A DNA stretch of 64,000 bases from Pseudoxanthomonas sp. PXM02 (GTDB taxonomy: Bacteria > Pseudomonadota > Gammaproteobacteria > Xanthomonadales > Xanthomonadaceae). The DNA lies in contig NZ_JACVAK010000001.1 of the NCBI RefSeq assembly GCF_014851805.1, forward strand, positions 1 through 64,000, given 5' to 3'. Position numbers and translations under genes: made by a program. Position 1 is the stretch's first letter; each line of letters starts with the position of its first letter. Below, in pieces: positions 1-8,495 of this stretch. The notes below the pieces were generated by a model. That model saw nothing but the letters and a program-made list of their open reading frames with translations. It was not told the DNA's origin and did not search any database.

Positions 1-117
1 GTCTCGCAGGCCAAGCTGGATGCCGTGGCACGCCAACTCAACGAGCGGCCACGCAAGACGCTGGGCTACGAAACACCGGCACAGCGATATCGGAAAACTG
101 TTGCGTCGATCGGTTGA
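1..117 (+). CDS. IS30-family transposase, C-terminal end (partial)
   Basis: The window opens inside a reading frame that ends in TGA at 115-117. The 38 visible residues include NERPRKTLGYETPAQRY, the characteristic end of the DDE catalytic domain of IS30-family transposases. The rest of the gene lies left of the window, so I cannot say whether it is intact. It marks an insertion sequence next to a stretch of poorly conserved short ORFs. Confidence 0.85.
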   Translation, partial: VSQAKLDAVARQLNERPRKTLGYETPAQRYRKTVASIG

Positions 118-125
118 ATCCAAGA

Positions 126-138
126 CCAGAAGCGGACA
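126..138. repeat. Half copy of the dispersed AAGCGGAC palindromic repeat
   Basis: CCAGAAGCGGACA matches the right half of a palindromic intergenic repeat found about ten times in the first 18 kb. The left arm is degenerate here. Confidence 0.5.
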
Positions 139-270
139 TCGCGGAGTGACACTCAGAGTTCGGGTGCCACTGAGCTAGGGACCTTTACCGCCCTTCATGA
201 CATCTTCCCGCATTACAGTTCAAAACGAGTTGTTTCGCTACCGCGACCGCACTCGCACGCTCGAGCGCAC

Positions 271-567
271 TCTTTCCACCACCACATATCCTGGGAGGAC
301 CCCCGGGATGCGCTGCATGCGCTCTTTCTCAGGAAGCTGCTGGAACTCCCAGCGGTCGAGAAAGCGCTCGGCCCTCGCGTTGTGAATGGGGAAGCTGCTG
401 AGCAAGCGGTCCTGCCATGGCTGGGCCCGCATCTGCAGACCGCAACAAGAGGGAAGACGAAGCCTATTGCTGCTCCTGCTACCAGAGAACAGACCTTTGA
501 GGAGCTCGAACAGGGCTGGAAGCCGACAGGATTCTGTTCACAGGACGCAATGCCAAGTGAGCGTTAG
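271..567 (+). pseudogene. Possible remnant of an unrecognised gene
   Basis: The frame ending in TAG at 565-567 reads like protein from about 290 onward: RDALHALFLRKLLELPAVEK followed by a tryptophan- and proline-containing stretch LPWLGPHL and a charged tail. The only in-frame start is a GTG at 382, which would give 61 residues, while the protein-like composition begins well upstream. It lies beside an IS30 remnant, so a truncated gene is a reasonable guess. I do not recognise a family, and a chance ORF is possible. Confidence 0.3.
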
Positions 568-586
568 GGCCTACATACATCCGCCG

Positions 587-916
587 CTATTGCGCGTTGC
601 GGGCACTTTGCAACTTGTAAGCAATTCCCGAAATGAGCCGCTTGATCACTTCGCCCAACTGCCGATAGTCGCCCGACGAGGCAAAGAAGGAAATCTTCTT
701 GCCATCGATACTGACGTCAGCCAGTACGATCTTTCCACGCAGTTGTTCTACTTCTCCTCGGAAAAGCTGTATCCAGTCATCTGATGGCTCAGTATCCAAG
801 CTGATGACAATGGCCTCGTCCTCATCGTTGTCGACCTTCTTGTGGAGCGCAGGCACGTCGATATCGACCACTTGAGGGAAGCGGCTATCCATGATTAACG
901 TCTCTTGTGTATGCAA
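587..916 (-). CDS. Hypothetical acidic small protein
   Basis: Encodes 109 residues from the first ATG. A second ATG at 892, preceded by an AAGAGA-like ribosome site, would give 101 residues and is the likelier start. The protein is acidic in its first half (DNDEDEA) and has an alternating hydrophobic pattern, GKIVLADVSIDGKKISFFAS, that suggests a small beta-rich cytosolic fold. No signal peptide or membrane segment is visible. I do not recognise the family. It is flanked by a possible gene remnant and a 420-base gap, so no operon context helps. Confidence 0.5.
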   Translation of the reverse strand: MHTQETLIMDSRFPQVVDIDVPALHKKVDNDEDEAIVISLDTEPSDDWIQLFRGEVEQLRGKIVLADVSIDGKKISFFASSGDYRQLGEVIKRLISGIAYKLQSARNAQ

Positions 917-1334
917 GCATCTTACGCGGGGCGGGCGACTGGAGGTTAAGTTGCCCTAACGTTCGGCGGTACGCAGGCGCGCGAAAGCACATCGTAAGGA
1001 TCACGTGGCACCGAGGGCCTTGGCCCGAAGCCGGCGCTGAGCCAACCTGCGCCCGAACTGTCGATTCAGCGCGTGGATGGTCCTCGTCCGCATCCCCTGG
1101 ATGCGGCCCGCGTTCGATGATGCCTTCTTGTTCCTTCGGACTGCGCGGGAGGGTTTAAAAATACGCGGGCCCTTCGTTGGATCAACTGTGTTGGATTGGT
1201 GTGACCACCCCCGTCCTGCTATGTCAGACACCTGCTTTCGGCCAGAAGCGAACATGCTGCACTGGAACAGGAAGCGTAGCTACGATGCGGAGACTGCCCA
1301 ACCGCTCTCGTGGGTTGCCTATGAACGAACGTGG
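917..1334. other. Intergenic stretch with one palindromic repeat copy
   Basis: No convincing gene is seen. Short ORFs on both strands have no protein-like composition. The stretch contains one copy of the dispersed repeat at 1231-1254. Confidence 0.5.
1231..1254. repeat. Dispersed palindromic repeat copy
   Basis: CTGCTTTCGGCCAGAAGCGA: the central GGCCAGAAGCG matches the family consensus, and one base in the right arm is changed (GAACA for GGACA). Confidence 0.65.
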
Positions 1335-2165
1335 CTAACCACCAGTTGGCTCACCTACCCATACCTGCATTTCCAACGTCTGAAGCCACCCGTGGTTGGT
1401 CAGGAAAGCAACGTCGGCAGCGTCGCGGCCGTAGGCGACCACGATCCGACCCCCACGGGGCGAAGACTGCGTCGGGTCGAAGGTGTACCAGCGGCCGTCC
1501 AGGTATGCCTCGAACCAGGCATGCAAATCCATGGGTTCCAGCCCGTACAGATATCCCACCACCATACGGGCGGGAATGCGCAGACTTCTGCATAGCATGA
1601 TGCCGATATGAGCATAGTCGCGACAGACGCCGGCACGCGCCTCCATGGTGCCGAGTGCATCCGTGGTGGCATCGCTCGCGCCGTACTGGTACACGATATG
1701 CTTGCGTATCCACTCCACGATCGCGCCGACCTGACCACTGCGAGGGTCTGCCTCATTCACGATGGCCTGCGCTTGATCGAAAGCACGATCGCTCGGGCAG
1801 AAGCGACTCGGTAGCAGATACTGGAGTGTGTGATCGGGAAGGAGAGCGGCCGGTACCGGCGCGACCCAAGGTGCTATGGCAATATCACGCTCGGTCTCGA
1901 CCTCTAGCTCGGCCCGGATTCTCATACTACCCCGTTGCACCACAAAGCGCTGGCACAGATTGCCGAACACGTCGACAAACTCGGTCGGCCGAACGTGAGG
2001 GTAGAACGCGTACGTTTCGCTGACCAGCCATTGCGCTTCGCCACTGCGCGGTCGCAGCATGGCGACCACCGCACAGTCCTCGATCGATTCTACGGCCAGT
2101 TCGCATCCGGCTAGCAGGCGCATGTTCGACCGGATGGGGGTGGAGTTACAGGCCGAGAGTGCCAT
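1335..2165 (-). CDS. Transglutaminase-like cysteine-protease-fold protein
   Basis: The 276-residue protein has the transglutaminase-like core in its C-terminal half. The catalytic Cys lies in AGVCRDYAH, the His in DLHAWFEAYL and the Asp in FDPTQ, all in the usual order. The N-terminal half resembles the beta-sandwich region that precedes the core in bacterial members of this family. These proteins act as cytosolic peptidases or cross-linking enzymes; the substrate is unknown here. The ATG at 2165 has an AGGAG about 12 bases upstream; an internal ATG at 2123 has none, so the longer form is chosen. It stands alone, with a small hypothetical gene upstream on the same strand. Confidence 0.85.
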   Translation of the reverse strand: MALSACNSTPIRSNMRLLAGCELAVESIEDCAVVAMLRPRSGEAQWLVSETYAFYPHVRPTEFVDVFGNLCQRFVVQRGSMRIRAELEVETERDIAIAPWVAPVPAALLPDHTLQYLLPSRFCPSDRAFDQAQAIVNEADPRSGQVGAIVEWIRKHIVYQYGASDATTDALGTMEARAGVCRDYAHIGIMLCRSLRIPARMVVGYLYGLEPMDLHAWFEAYLDGRWYTFDPTQSSPRGGRIVVAYGRDAADVAFLTNHGWLQTLEMQVWVGEPTGG

Positions 2166-2337
2166 CGCGTTGAGGCGCTCCTGATACTACGTCGAGCATT
2201 CTCGCGCATTTCGTGCAGACCTCGCGTTATGCATGCAAGATGGACCAAATTTGTGGGCAACGCGTACCCATTAGGGGTCCGCCTTGATTGAGCCTTCCAC
2301 TGGCGTCCTTGCAAGCAGGCTACCGGTGATATGCCGA

Positions 2338-2625
2338 TCAGGTTCGCGCAGCCTGCGTGACCGCGCTCCTAACTAAAGCTACGCGCTTACGTAAACCATG
2401 ACGCCCGGACCAGCACTGGGGCTCATCCCCTACATGCTTACTCATGCGCGAAGCGGCAGGCGGCGCGAAGCAGCTCTGCGCTACCGCCGGCAGCGGCTCT
2501 GAAGGCTCATCCGGAATGGGCCAGCCTTCGTTCTCGGCGCATTGCACCGCCTGGTCTTTAAGGCGATTGGCGATGCCCTGGAAGGGAGACTGGCTTGAGA
2601 CGATGCGATGTCGCTTGATGCTCAT
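2338..2625 (-). CDS. Hypothetical protein, 95 residues
   Basis: The ATG at 2625 is preceded by GGAG with a seven-base spacer, which supports translation. The protein begins basic (MSIKRHRIVSS), then has a proline-rich middle and a basic C-terminus. No known domain, signal peptide or membrane segment is visible. Codon use is not clearly different from noncoding DNA around it, so it could be spurious. Confidence 0.35.
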   Translation of the reverse strand: MSIKRHRIVSSQSPFQGIANRLKDQAVQCAENEGWPIPDEPSEPLPAVAQSCFAPPAASRMSKHVGDEPQCWSGRHGLRKRVALVRSAVTQAART

Positions 2626-2933
2626 GAGTCGGCTCCAGCGATTGTGCGGGCCGGCACACTGCGGGCGCGAAAGCTAGCCAACATCGGAATTTCGCGTCCC
2701 ATGAAGCTACCACGTAACGCGCCATCGCAATCGACATTCTGATAGGCGGGCGTCACGCCGCACTAACGGCGCACGGCGCACCGTCCAGTTGTTACGGTGC
2801 AATACCGTATCGGCTGCTCAGCCGCGCAAGACCCACGCCCGCCGATCCTCCGCATTGAGCTTCACTTGGCACGCGCCAAGTCACGGCTCTGGCCGTTCAT
2901 TCGACCTCCCTAACGTCCTTCGCAGGAATACCC

Positions 2934-3386
2934 ATGGAAACTCAGCAAAAAGAAAATCCCGCGCAACGAAACCTATTGGGCACGCTAAGGAGCAACAGCA
3001 CGTTCGGCACGTTCATCAAAGCGATCGACAAGGCCGGTCTCGCGGCCTCCTTCACAGGTACGGAGCAATACACCCTGTTCGCTCCGACCGATGAAGCGTT
3101 CGCGGCACTGCCGGCCGGTACGCTGGAGCGGCTGCTTGAGCCAGCCAACAAGGATGAACTGGCCTCGCTGATCAACTATCACCTCGTCAGCGGCCACAGG
3201 ACCACAAAGGATGTTGGCCAGTGGAAGGCAGCGCGTACCCTGCAAGGACAGCATGCACCGGTTGAAGTCGCAGAAGGGACGCTGAGTATCGGCGGCGCAC
3301 AGATCACGGAGTCGGACATCATGGCCAAGAACGGCGTGATCCATGTCATCGACAAGGTGAACATACCGGAAGCCAGGCCTCAGTGA
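2934..3386 (+). CDS. Fasciclin (FAS1) domain protein
   Basis: The 150-residue protein is a single FAS1 domain. Box H1 is seen in YTLFAPTDEAFAALP at about 46-60, the YH motif in INYHLVSG at about 82-89, and box H2 in NGVIHVIDKV near the C-terminus. FAS1 proteins mediate adhesion or bind small ligands and are normally secreted or surface-bound, yet no signal peptide is present; the start begins with a hydrophilic METQQKENP stretch. It is a lone gene behind a repeat-poor intergenic region. Function beyond the fold cannot be inferred. Confidence 0.88.
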   Translation: METQQKENPAQRNLLGTLRSNSTFGTFIKAIDKAGLAASFTGTEQYTLFAPTDEAFAALPAGTLERLLEPANKDELASLINYHLVSGHRTTKDVGQWKAARTLQGQHAPVEVAEGTLSIGGAQITESDIMAKNGVIHVIDKVNIPEARPQ

Positions 3387-4081
3387 GAGGGCTGCAACGG
3401 AATGCAAGCGGCGGAGAGCCGTCCCGCCATTCTTGTGCGCCGTCAGCCCTAGTCGGCGCGGCCCTCGTCGACCATGCCTGCCCCCTATACGACACGGATA
3501 CGCCACCATGGATAGTCTGAGTGCGGCCAGCGCCCTTATGGCAAGAATTTCCCACCAACTGAGACCTCCCGCTACAACGACGATGTCTCCCTGCAGTCGT
3601 TGCTGCAGACCCAGCCCTGGCGGCCAGCCCTGCGCACGTTGCTTGACCGACGAGTTGGGAGGGTCGATCAAGAACCAAGGAGCAGCGCTGAGGTGGCTCG
3701 AATCGACAAAGCAGGTGATCCAGGACGAACAGACGGTGCTGCGCTACGCCGCTCAGGCCTAGCGAGCATTCGCGATCCAGCTGCGTCCGTACCGTTACCT
3801 TTGTGGGCGATCCTGACTCGCTGTGCCTGCGAGTACGACCTCGGTGACACCGGCCATGAGCGCATCCGTCGCGATGAGGCACCTACCACTGGCGTAGCAG
3901 AGCCATGACTGACGCGAAGGGGCGCTACCCGCTCGACGATACGGCACCTCACGTCATTGCTACTGTTGAAGCAACGGCGTATACGTATCGTTGCTGACGG
4001 GTAGCTTCCTCCGCCCCCTACGGGCCGACCCCTCTCCCTCTCGGCTTACTTCGCGATCACCCGCGTGCCGACGAGGTTCGA
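3387..4081. other. Long stretch without a confident gene
   Basis: An 84-codon ORF from ATG 3508 to 3762 on the plus strand is the best candidate (begins MDSLSAASAL, then cysteine-rich), but its composition is not convincing. Opposing ORFs overlap it. Nothing else is seen. Confidence 0.4.
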
Positions 4082-4354
4082 ATGCTAAAGCAGCAGCAAA
4101 CCCAGGTTTTTATCCTGCATCTTGGTGCACAGCAATCCATTGGCCCTACCGATCTTCGAACCATGTGGGCCACGGCATGCTCATCACTGGACATCGCAGT
4201 ATCGCGTCGTGTTAGCGGCGTTCGCACCCAGGGGCGTCCGTGCTACACGCTTTGGGCAGGACGGGACTTCCATAGAGCGGCTGCGGAGCAACGCATGCGA
4301 GCGTTGCTGGAAGCGCGAGGGTATCGCTTCACGCTTACTTGCACCGCCCTCTAG
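4082..4354 (+). CDS. Hypothetical protein, 90 residues
   Basis: The translated frame has protein-like composition, with VFILHLGAQQSIGPTDLRTMW near the start and EQRMRALLEARGYRFTL near the end, suggesting a small alpha/beta protein with a C-terminal helix. No known family is recognised. No good ribosome-binding site precedes the ATG. A neighbouring 91-residue gene follows on the same strand after 160 bases. Confidence 0.4.
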   Translation: MLKQQQTQVFILHLGAQQSIGPTDLRTMWATACSSLDIAVSRRVSGVRTQGRPCYTLWAGRDFHRAAAEQRMRALLEARGYRFTLTCTAL

Positions 4355-4518
4355 CGTACGACTGTGAATTGTATGCTTGGTTGTTTCGCCAGCATGGCGA
4401 TGTAGTTCGTCTATCGCGCACACGTGACGACCGAATTCATAGATTACCAAGCGCTGTGGACCGTCACGCTACCAGCACATCCAGCATGAGATCGTGCTTC
4501 GCACCTAAGGGGAACGTC

Positions 4519-4791
4519 ATGGGCATACGCACCACTGCACTCCCCGAAGGATTCAAATGGAAAGTCGACGAGCAGCGCCGGACGCTGTTCTGCCGAAGCC
4601 ACCCCATCATCGAGATCGGTCCGGAACGCCGCGGCTGGATTGCAAGGATCCTCATCACGGGCAAGGGAATCAGCCATGAGGAGGTCGCCGTGCGATCCCT
4701 CGATTCTGGTGAGGGCTGGGCTACGCGTTGGGCATTGGAACGAAAAACAGCTCTGCTGCGTGTCGTCGCCGCTCTAGACGTTGCATCCTGA
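4519..4791 (+). CDS. Hypothetical protein, 90 residues
   Basis: The ATG at 4519 follows AAGGGGA with a six-base spacer, a good ribosome site, and is preferred over an in-frame upstream ATG at 4339. The protein contains an alternating pattern RRTLFCRSHPIIEIGPERRG and a C-terminal amphipathic helix, typical of a compact soluble domain. No family is recognised. It lies about 90 bases before the receiver-domain gene on the same strand, so the two may be co-transcribed. Confidence 0.55.
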   Translation: MGIRTTALPEGFKWKVDEQRRTLFCRSHPIIEIGPERRGWIARILITGKGISHEEVAVRSLDSGEGWATRWALERKTALLRVVAALDVAS

Positions 4792-4884
4792 TAGAGCCTC
4801 CTGCTCTGCATTTCTAAGTTCACTTCTTCGTCCGAAGAATGGAACCGCGCGTTCTCGGCATCTAGGTACTACAAGGAACACCAA

Positions 4885-5235
4885 ATGCCGTCGCGCCCAC
4901 AGGTTCTTCTCGTCGACGACGCCATACTCCTCAGCGAGCTGATGGTAGAAATTCTTGAGGACGAGGGCTTCGCGGTGACATACGCCAAGAACGGCCCAGA
5001 GGCCTTAAGAATTCTGAGCTCTGGCACCTCATTCAACTGTGTCATCTCCGATTTCTCCTTACCAGGTTGCTCTGGATCGGATGTAGTCAACGCGGCGCTA
5101 AGCGTTCTTCCTGACGCATGCGTCGTCCTGGCGTCGGCGCATCCTCGCAGCGAAGTCGGTCATGTACCAGACAAGGTTCACTACATGGGGAAGCCGTATC
5201 ACATAGAGGAGTTGCTCGTGCTGATGAGGCAGTGA
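4885..5235 (+). CDS. Single-domain response regulator (CheY-like receiver)
   Basis: The 116-residue protein is one receiver domain. The acidic pair is in LLVDDAIL near residue 10, the phospho-acceptor Asp in VISDFSLPG near 54, the conserved Ser/Thr position in VLASAHP, and the invariant Lys in MGKPY near 105. It has no output domain, so it acts by protein contact, as in chemotaxis or phosphorelays. No histidine kinase is adjacent, so the partner is not known from this window. The upstream gene is an unknown small protein on the same strand. Confidence 0.9.
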   Translation: MPSRPQVLLVDDAILLSELMVEILEDEGFAVTYAKNGPEALRILSSGTSFNCVISDFSLPGCSGSDVVNAALSVLPDACVVLASAHPRSEVGHVPDKVHYMGKPYHIEELLVLMRQ

Positions 5236-5269
5236 GCTATCGCCACGCAGCTCAGAGCAACCATCTTTC

Positions 5270-5533
5270 TTAGTTTCGGCGTTTACGTTCGTTACCAAGA
5301 GCCGATGATTGCAGCGCCCCATCCTGACCCACGTTTCGCCGCACCAGTGTTGTACCAAGCACTTCGATAACGCCTCCACCTCGTCGAAAACATGCCAGAT
5401 CCTCGGCTAAGCTTTCGTGGGTCACCATAGTTCGATCACCGATTTTGCGTCGCGCAAATACTCGACTTGCTGGGTCCCGAGGATTGGAGTTCGATGTCTC
5501 CTTTGGCTCTGGAAGCTTACGTTTGCGTTCCAT
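5270..5533 (-). CDS. Hypothetical basic small protein
   Basis: An AGGAG lies six bases upstream of the second ATG (5533), so that start is chosen over the ATG at 5539, which overlaps the ribosome site. The 87-residue product begins MERKRKLPEPKE and is rich in Arg, Lys and Ser, with a short hydrophobic segment GGVIEVLGTTLV in the C-terminal half. No family recognised. It lies on the same strand as, and directly downstream of, the YkgJ-family gene, so it may be the last gene of that transcript. Confidence 0.5.
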   Translation of the reverse strand: MERKRKLPEPKETSNSNPRDPASRVFARRKIGDRTMVTHESLAEDLACFRRGGGVIEVLGTTLVRRNVGQDGALQSSALGNERKRRN

Positions 5534-5545
5534 GTTCATCTCCTC

Positions 5546-5863
5546 TCAGAACAGTGAAAGCGGAATGCCGCGCGCAGTGCGATCCATATAGTCCTCGCGT
5601 ACGTCGCGGCAGTAGGGCCCTGCCATTACGAAGCGGCGACATACATCGGGGCGCGCCTCGTAGATGGAACAGCACATGCGCGCGGCGTCGATTGCCACGC
5701 ACCATCCTTCGGTTTCGCGCGCCATAACGGTCAAGCCGGCTTTCGTCTGCTCGGTCAGGTGCTGTGGAGTCCGGTCCTCCGGCTGCACTACAACCGTCAA
5801 ACGGCAACACACAGCATCACAGCGCGCGCACAGAGGCTCAGCAGCACGAGAGATTCCGCTCAT
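5546..5863 (-). CDS. YkgJ-family cysteine cluster protein
   Basis: The 105-residue protein carries the CxxC...CC cluster of the YkgJ family: CARCDAVCC near residues 12-20, then CCSIYEARPDVCRRF near 64-78 and a further Cys in GPYCRD. The cluster is thought to bind zinc or an iron-sulfur centre. The biochemical role of the family is not established. Its ATG overlaps the stop of the upstream methyltransferase gene by four bases (ATGA), so translation is coupled. Confidence 0.88.
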   Translation of the reverse strand: MSGISRAAEPLCARCDAVCCRLTVVVQPEDRTPQHLTEQTKAGLTVMARETEGWCVAIDAARMCCSIYEARPDVCRRFVMAGPYCRDVREDYMDRTARGIPLSLF

Positions 5864-6522
5864 GCCGCCATCCCGCGGCGGTAATGCAGCAGCCGCCCGC
5901 GATGGGGTGGCAAGTCGCGATCATCCATCGGACAGGGGGTTGAATCCACCGCGAAACCCTGCATCGCGAGCAGACGACTGAAGCGGGCACTGTTGCCACG
6001 CCCAGGATCGGTGATCAACACTTCGGCACGGGCTTCCGCGTGACGTGCGATCACTGCGCTGAGCACGTTGGCGCTGTCGCATTCGTAGAGAACGTCGCTG
6101 GCTACGATCGCGTCGAAACGACCTAGCGACAGCAGTGGGACATCCCAGCGCAGCTGACGATAATGTAAGGCCGGCAACCCGTTCAGGGCAGCGTTGTAGG
6201 CGAGGAACACCTCCGCCAGCGGATGGATGTCCGAAGCGACCACTTGGGCGCCGCGCTTTTGCAAGACGAGGCTGGCCAGGCCGATCCCGCATCCAATCTC
6301 CAGGATGCGCTTGCCGAAGATGTCGAAGCGCTGCATCGCTTGGGCCAGCAAGCGTCCGGCAGGCCACACCTGCCCAAAAAGGCTCCATTGCGCGGGCGAG
6401 ATCCCGATGCGTGCGCCATGGCCGTCGGGATCGGCGAACTGCTGCTTATCACTCAACACGCGTAGGCGATAAACATGCCCACCAACAGATTGGCGGGTCT
6501 CGCGGACCTGATAGCCCGTCAT
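5860..6522 (-). CDS. Class I SAM-dependent methyltransferase
   Basis: The 220-residue protein shows the Rossmann SAM-binding motif I ILEIGCGIGLASL near 72-84, motif II VASDIHP near 94-100, and a post-motif IV FDAIVASDVLYE. This pattern is that of the METTL/nicotinamide-N-methyltransferase-like group that often modifies protein lysines. The substrate is not evident. It overlaps the YkgJ-family gene by four bases, so the two form a coupled operon, and the partnership may hint that both act on a protein or metal cofactor. Confidence 0.85.
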   Translation of the reverse strand: MTGYQVRETRQSVGGHVYRLRVLSDKQQFADPDGHGARIGISPAQWSLFGQVWPAGRLLAQAMQRFDIFGKRILEIGCGIGLASLVLQKRGAQVVASDIHPLAEVFLAYNAALNGLPALHYRQLRWDVPLLSLGRFDAIVASDVLYECDSANVLSAVIARHAEARAEVLITDPGRGNSARFSRLLAMQGFAVDSTPCPMDDRDLPPHRGRLLHYRRGMAA

Positions 6523-6710
6523 GGGCGCTCCCGGGAATGTGTCGACCGACGCAACGGGACACGTGAAGGAAAGCGCAGCGAGCGACGGTATCGGCGGTCG
6601 GACGGGACGCGAGAGTCTTACCGCTTCATCCTACGCGATAATTTCTCAATTAGGGCAAAGGGCCTCCCGCCTCCCTGAAATGGAGCTGCGTCGAGCTGAC
6701 ACTGCCTTGA

Positions 6711-6732
6711 TGTCCGCTTTGGGTCGGAAGCA
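6711..6732. repeat. Dispersed palindromic repeat, degenerate copy
   Basis: TGTCCGCTTTGGGTCGGAAG: the left arm matches the family exactly, while the right arm is changed (GGAAGCAG). It lies just beyond the 3' end of the anti-sigma-like gene, in a 230-base gap without a gene. Confidence 0.6.
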
Positions 6733-6753
6733 GTCGTCGATTGAAACCCAGCG

Positions 6754-7131
6754 TCACCGCCCCGCGGTACCACCCTCCCACGAGTGGGCCCGTCGACGCA
6801 CGAAGGTGCTGGCGGTCATGAGAGAGAGCGCCGTCACCAGTATCGACAGCGCGACCCAGTGGAGCTGAAGGGTCGATGCCTTCGCGGATAGGCCGGCCAG
6901 CCATGTCTGAAGCGCCTGCACCGGGCCGTCCCCTGCGATGCCGACGCTGCCGGCAACCAGGCAGGCGACCAGCGCCACCCATCCCGGCAATGCCTGCCTC
7001 CAAGGAAAAGCGAGTGGCGGCAGGGTCCGCGTCTCCCGCTCGATGGCCCGCATGACCGATGCGGTGAACGCCGGCGAGGGTGCGATCCCGATCTCGCTGG
7101 CCAGAATGCGGTCGATATCGTCGGGACTCAT
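6754..7131 (-). CDS. Putative anti-sigma factor-like membrane protein
   Basis: The 125-residue protein begins with a short cytosolic segment (MSPDDIDRILASEIG) and has two hydrophobic segments, WVALVACLVAGSVGIAG near 51-67 and ALSILVTALSLMTAS near 93-107. It overlaps the stop of the ECF sigma gene by four bases, the usual arrangement of sigma/anti-sigma pairs. No zinc-finger (HxxxCxxC) anti-sigma motif is visible, so assignment as anti-sigma factor rests on context and topology. Confidence 0.65.
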   Translation of the reverse strand: MSPDDIDRILASEIGIAPSPAFTASVMRAIERETRTLPPLAFPWRQALPGWVALVACLVAGSVGIAGDGPVQALQTWLAGLSAKASTLQLHWVALSILVTALSLMTASTFVRRRAHSWEGGTAGR

Positions 7132-7664
7132 ATCCGGTTCCTCAGTTTCGATGCCAGCAGATCGCGGCCACGCGAGAGTCGAGCCTTCACCGTGCCTTCG
7201 GGCAATCCGAGGCTGTGGGCCGTTGCGGCGACATCCTGCTCATGGAAGTAGAACAGAACCATGGGTTCGCGGTACTTCGGCGGCAGGGACTGCACGGCAC
7301 GCTTTACCAGCGCACGGCGGTCGGTATCGACGGCGCCCTCCTCAACCGATCCTGCTGCGGCTGCCTCGACGTCGATAGGCACGGTCTCGGGCGAGGCCCG
7401 GCGTAGTTCATCGCGATAGACATTGGTTGCCAGGGCGAATAACCAGGTCGAGAAGGTGGCGTCGCGCCGCCATGTACTCAGTCGACGGAAGACGCGCAGG
7501 AACGCCTCCTGCGCCATGTCCTCGGCGCGCGCATGATCGCGGCAGAAGCGGTACGCCAGGTTCACCATCGGTCCTTGCCAACGCGCAACGAGCACGGCGA
7601 AGGCGGCGGTGTCGCCTGCCAGCACCCGGTCAACGGTCGCCTCGTCTTCTCCACTCATGCTCAT
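7128..7664 (-). CDS. RNA polymerase ECF sigma factor
   Basis: The 178-residue protein has sigma region 2 (AYRFCRDHARAEDMAQEAFLR near 37-57, with the conserved DMAQEAF) and region 4 (LPPKYREPMVLFYFHEQ followed by the helix-turn-helix GLPEGTVKARLSRGRD). It is the normal size for an ECF factor. The ATG at 7664 follows GAGAGGAG; the longer upstream frame has no ribosome site. It is co-transcribed with the overlapping anti-sigma-like gene. A promoter resembling ECF type lies directly upstream, implying that it controls its own expression. Confidence 0.92.
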   Translation of the reverse strand: MSMSGEDEATVDRVLAGDTAAFAVLVARWQGPMVNLAYRFCRDHARAEDMAQEAFLRVFRRLSTWRRDATFSTWLFALATNVYRDELRRASPETVPIDVEAAAAGSVEEGAVDTDRRALVKRAVQSLPPKYREPMVLFYFHEQDVAATAHSLGLPEGTVKARLSRGRDLLASKLRNRI

Positions 7665-7683
7665 CCCTGCTCCTCTCACCTCT

Positions 7684-7712
7684 TGGACGGAGGGAGCGGA
7701 TCGGCGGTTGCG
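7684..7712 (-). promoter_or_regulatory. ECF-type promoter for the sigma-factor operon
   Basis: Read on the minus strand, CGCAACC (7712-7706), 16 bases, then CGTCCA (7689-7684). The arrangement mirrors the plus-strand promoter at 7744-7772. Transcription would begin just ahead of the ribosome site of the sigma gene. Confidence 0.6.
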
Positions 7713-7743
7713 TTTTCTTCGCTGCCGGGCCGAGTCAAGAAAA

Positions 7744-7772
7744 TGCAACCGGCCGGGCCGGACCGCCGTCTG
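7744..7772 (+). promoter_or_regulatory. ECF-type promoter for the divergent membrane-protein gene
   Basis: TGCAACC (7744-7750), 16 bases, then CGTCTG (7767-7772). The two -35 elements are part of a 14-base inverted repeat (7706-7719 and 7737-7750) with one mismatch. Confidence 0.6.
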
Positions 7773-7813
7773 ACGGACCACACATTCGGCAATCCCAGGA
7801 ACGGAGGATTCTC

Positions 7814-8197
7814 ATGGCGGCACTCTGGATGATCGCAATCATTGTCACGGCCAGCCTAGCGTTCGTTTCAGTCGTCATCTGGCTCGAAAACCGCCGCAAG
7901 GAACGGGAAGCGCATTATCGCAACGAGATGGCGCACCGCATCGCAGAGGCGAAAGACCCGGAGCCCCTACTCGCCTACGTGCGGGAGATCGAACGGATCG
8001 ACGCCGGCAGGAGCCGGACGAAGGCGCGGACCGCCGGCCTCATCGTCCTTGCCGTCGGCCTGGCGATGGCGATCTTCTTCTACTGGGCGACGCCGGGGAC
8101 TGCCACCTTCCTCGTGGGTCTGATCCCTTGCTTGGTGGGCGCAGCCTTGCTGCTGCTATCCGAGGTCGTCATGCGCCCCCGTCCGCGGACCGATTGA
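7814..8197 (+). CDS. Three-segment membrane protein, likely ECF-sigma target
   Basis: The 127-residue protein has an N-terminal membrane segment (ALWMIAIIVTASLAFVSVVIWL), a charged cytosolic linker rich in Glu and Arg, and two C-terminal membrane segments (LIVLAVGLAMAIFFYW; FLVGLIPCLVGAALLLL). The ATG at 7814 follows GGAGGA; a longer in-frame ORF starts inside the divergent sigma gene and is not used. No family recognised. It is divergent from the ECF sigma gene and carries the same promoter pattern, so it is probably under that sigma factor. Confidence 0.75.
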   Translation: MAALWMIAIIVTASLAFVSVVIWLENRRKEREAHYRNEMAHRIAEAKDPEPLLAYVREIERIDAGRSRTKARTAGLIVLAVGLAMAIFFYWATPGTATFLVGLIPCLVGAALLLLSEVVMRPRPRTD

Positions 8198-8290
8198 TGT
8201 CTTTTGCCGGCCTGCAGGTGGGTGTGGAGCCCTCCCATCCAGACCGACCGCAGGCCGGCGCTCCAATGGATGATCTATCGCCACAAGCCA

Positions 8291-8314
8291 TGTCCGCTGT
8301 CGGCCTGAAGCGGA
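8291..8314. repeat. Dispersed palindromic repeat copy
   Basis: TGTCCGCTGTCGGCCTGAAG followed by CGGA; both arms are recognisable. It lies in the 298-base gap 8198-8495, which otherwise holds no gene and presumably carries the promoter of the outer-membrane protein gene. Confidence 0.65.
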
Positions 8315-8495
8315 CGCCGAACTGGCCCGAAGTAGTGCTGACAAACGGCAAGCGCATACAGCGACGTCGACGCGGCGTGAGCAGTTGTGAAAGGCCCCTT
8401 ACATACTTCGTCCTGTTTGAATCCACCTCCATCACGCGTGCGTAGAGCCAGTGCCTACAGTGGGTAGGCGCTATCCGTACTGATGGGAGAGGCAC

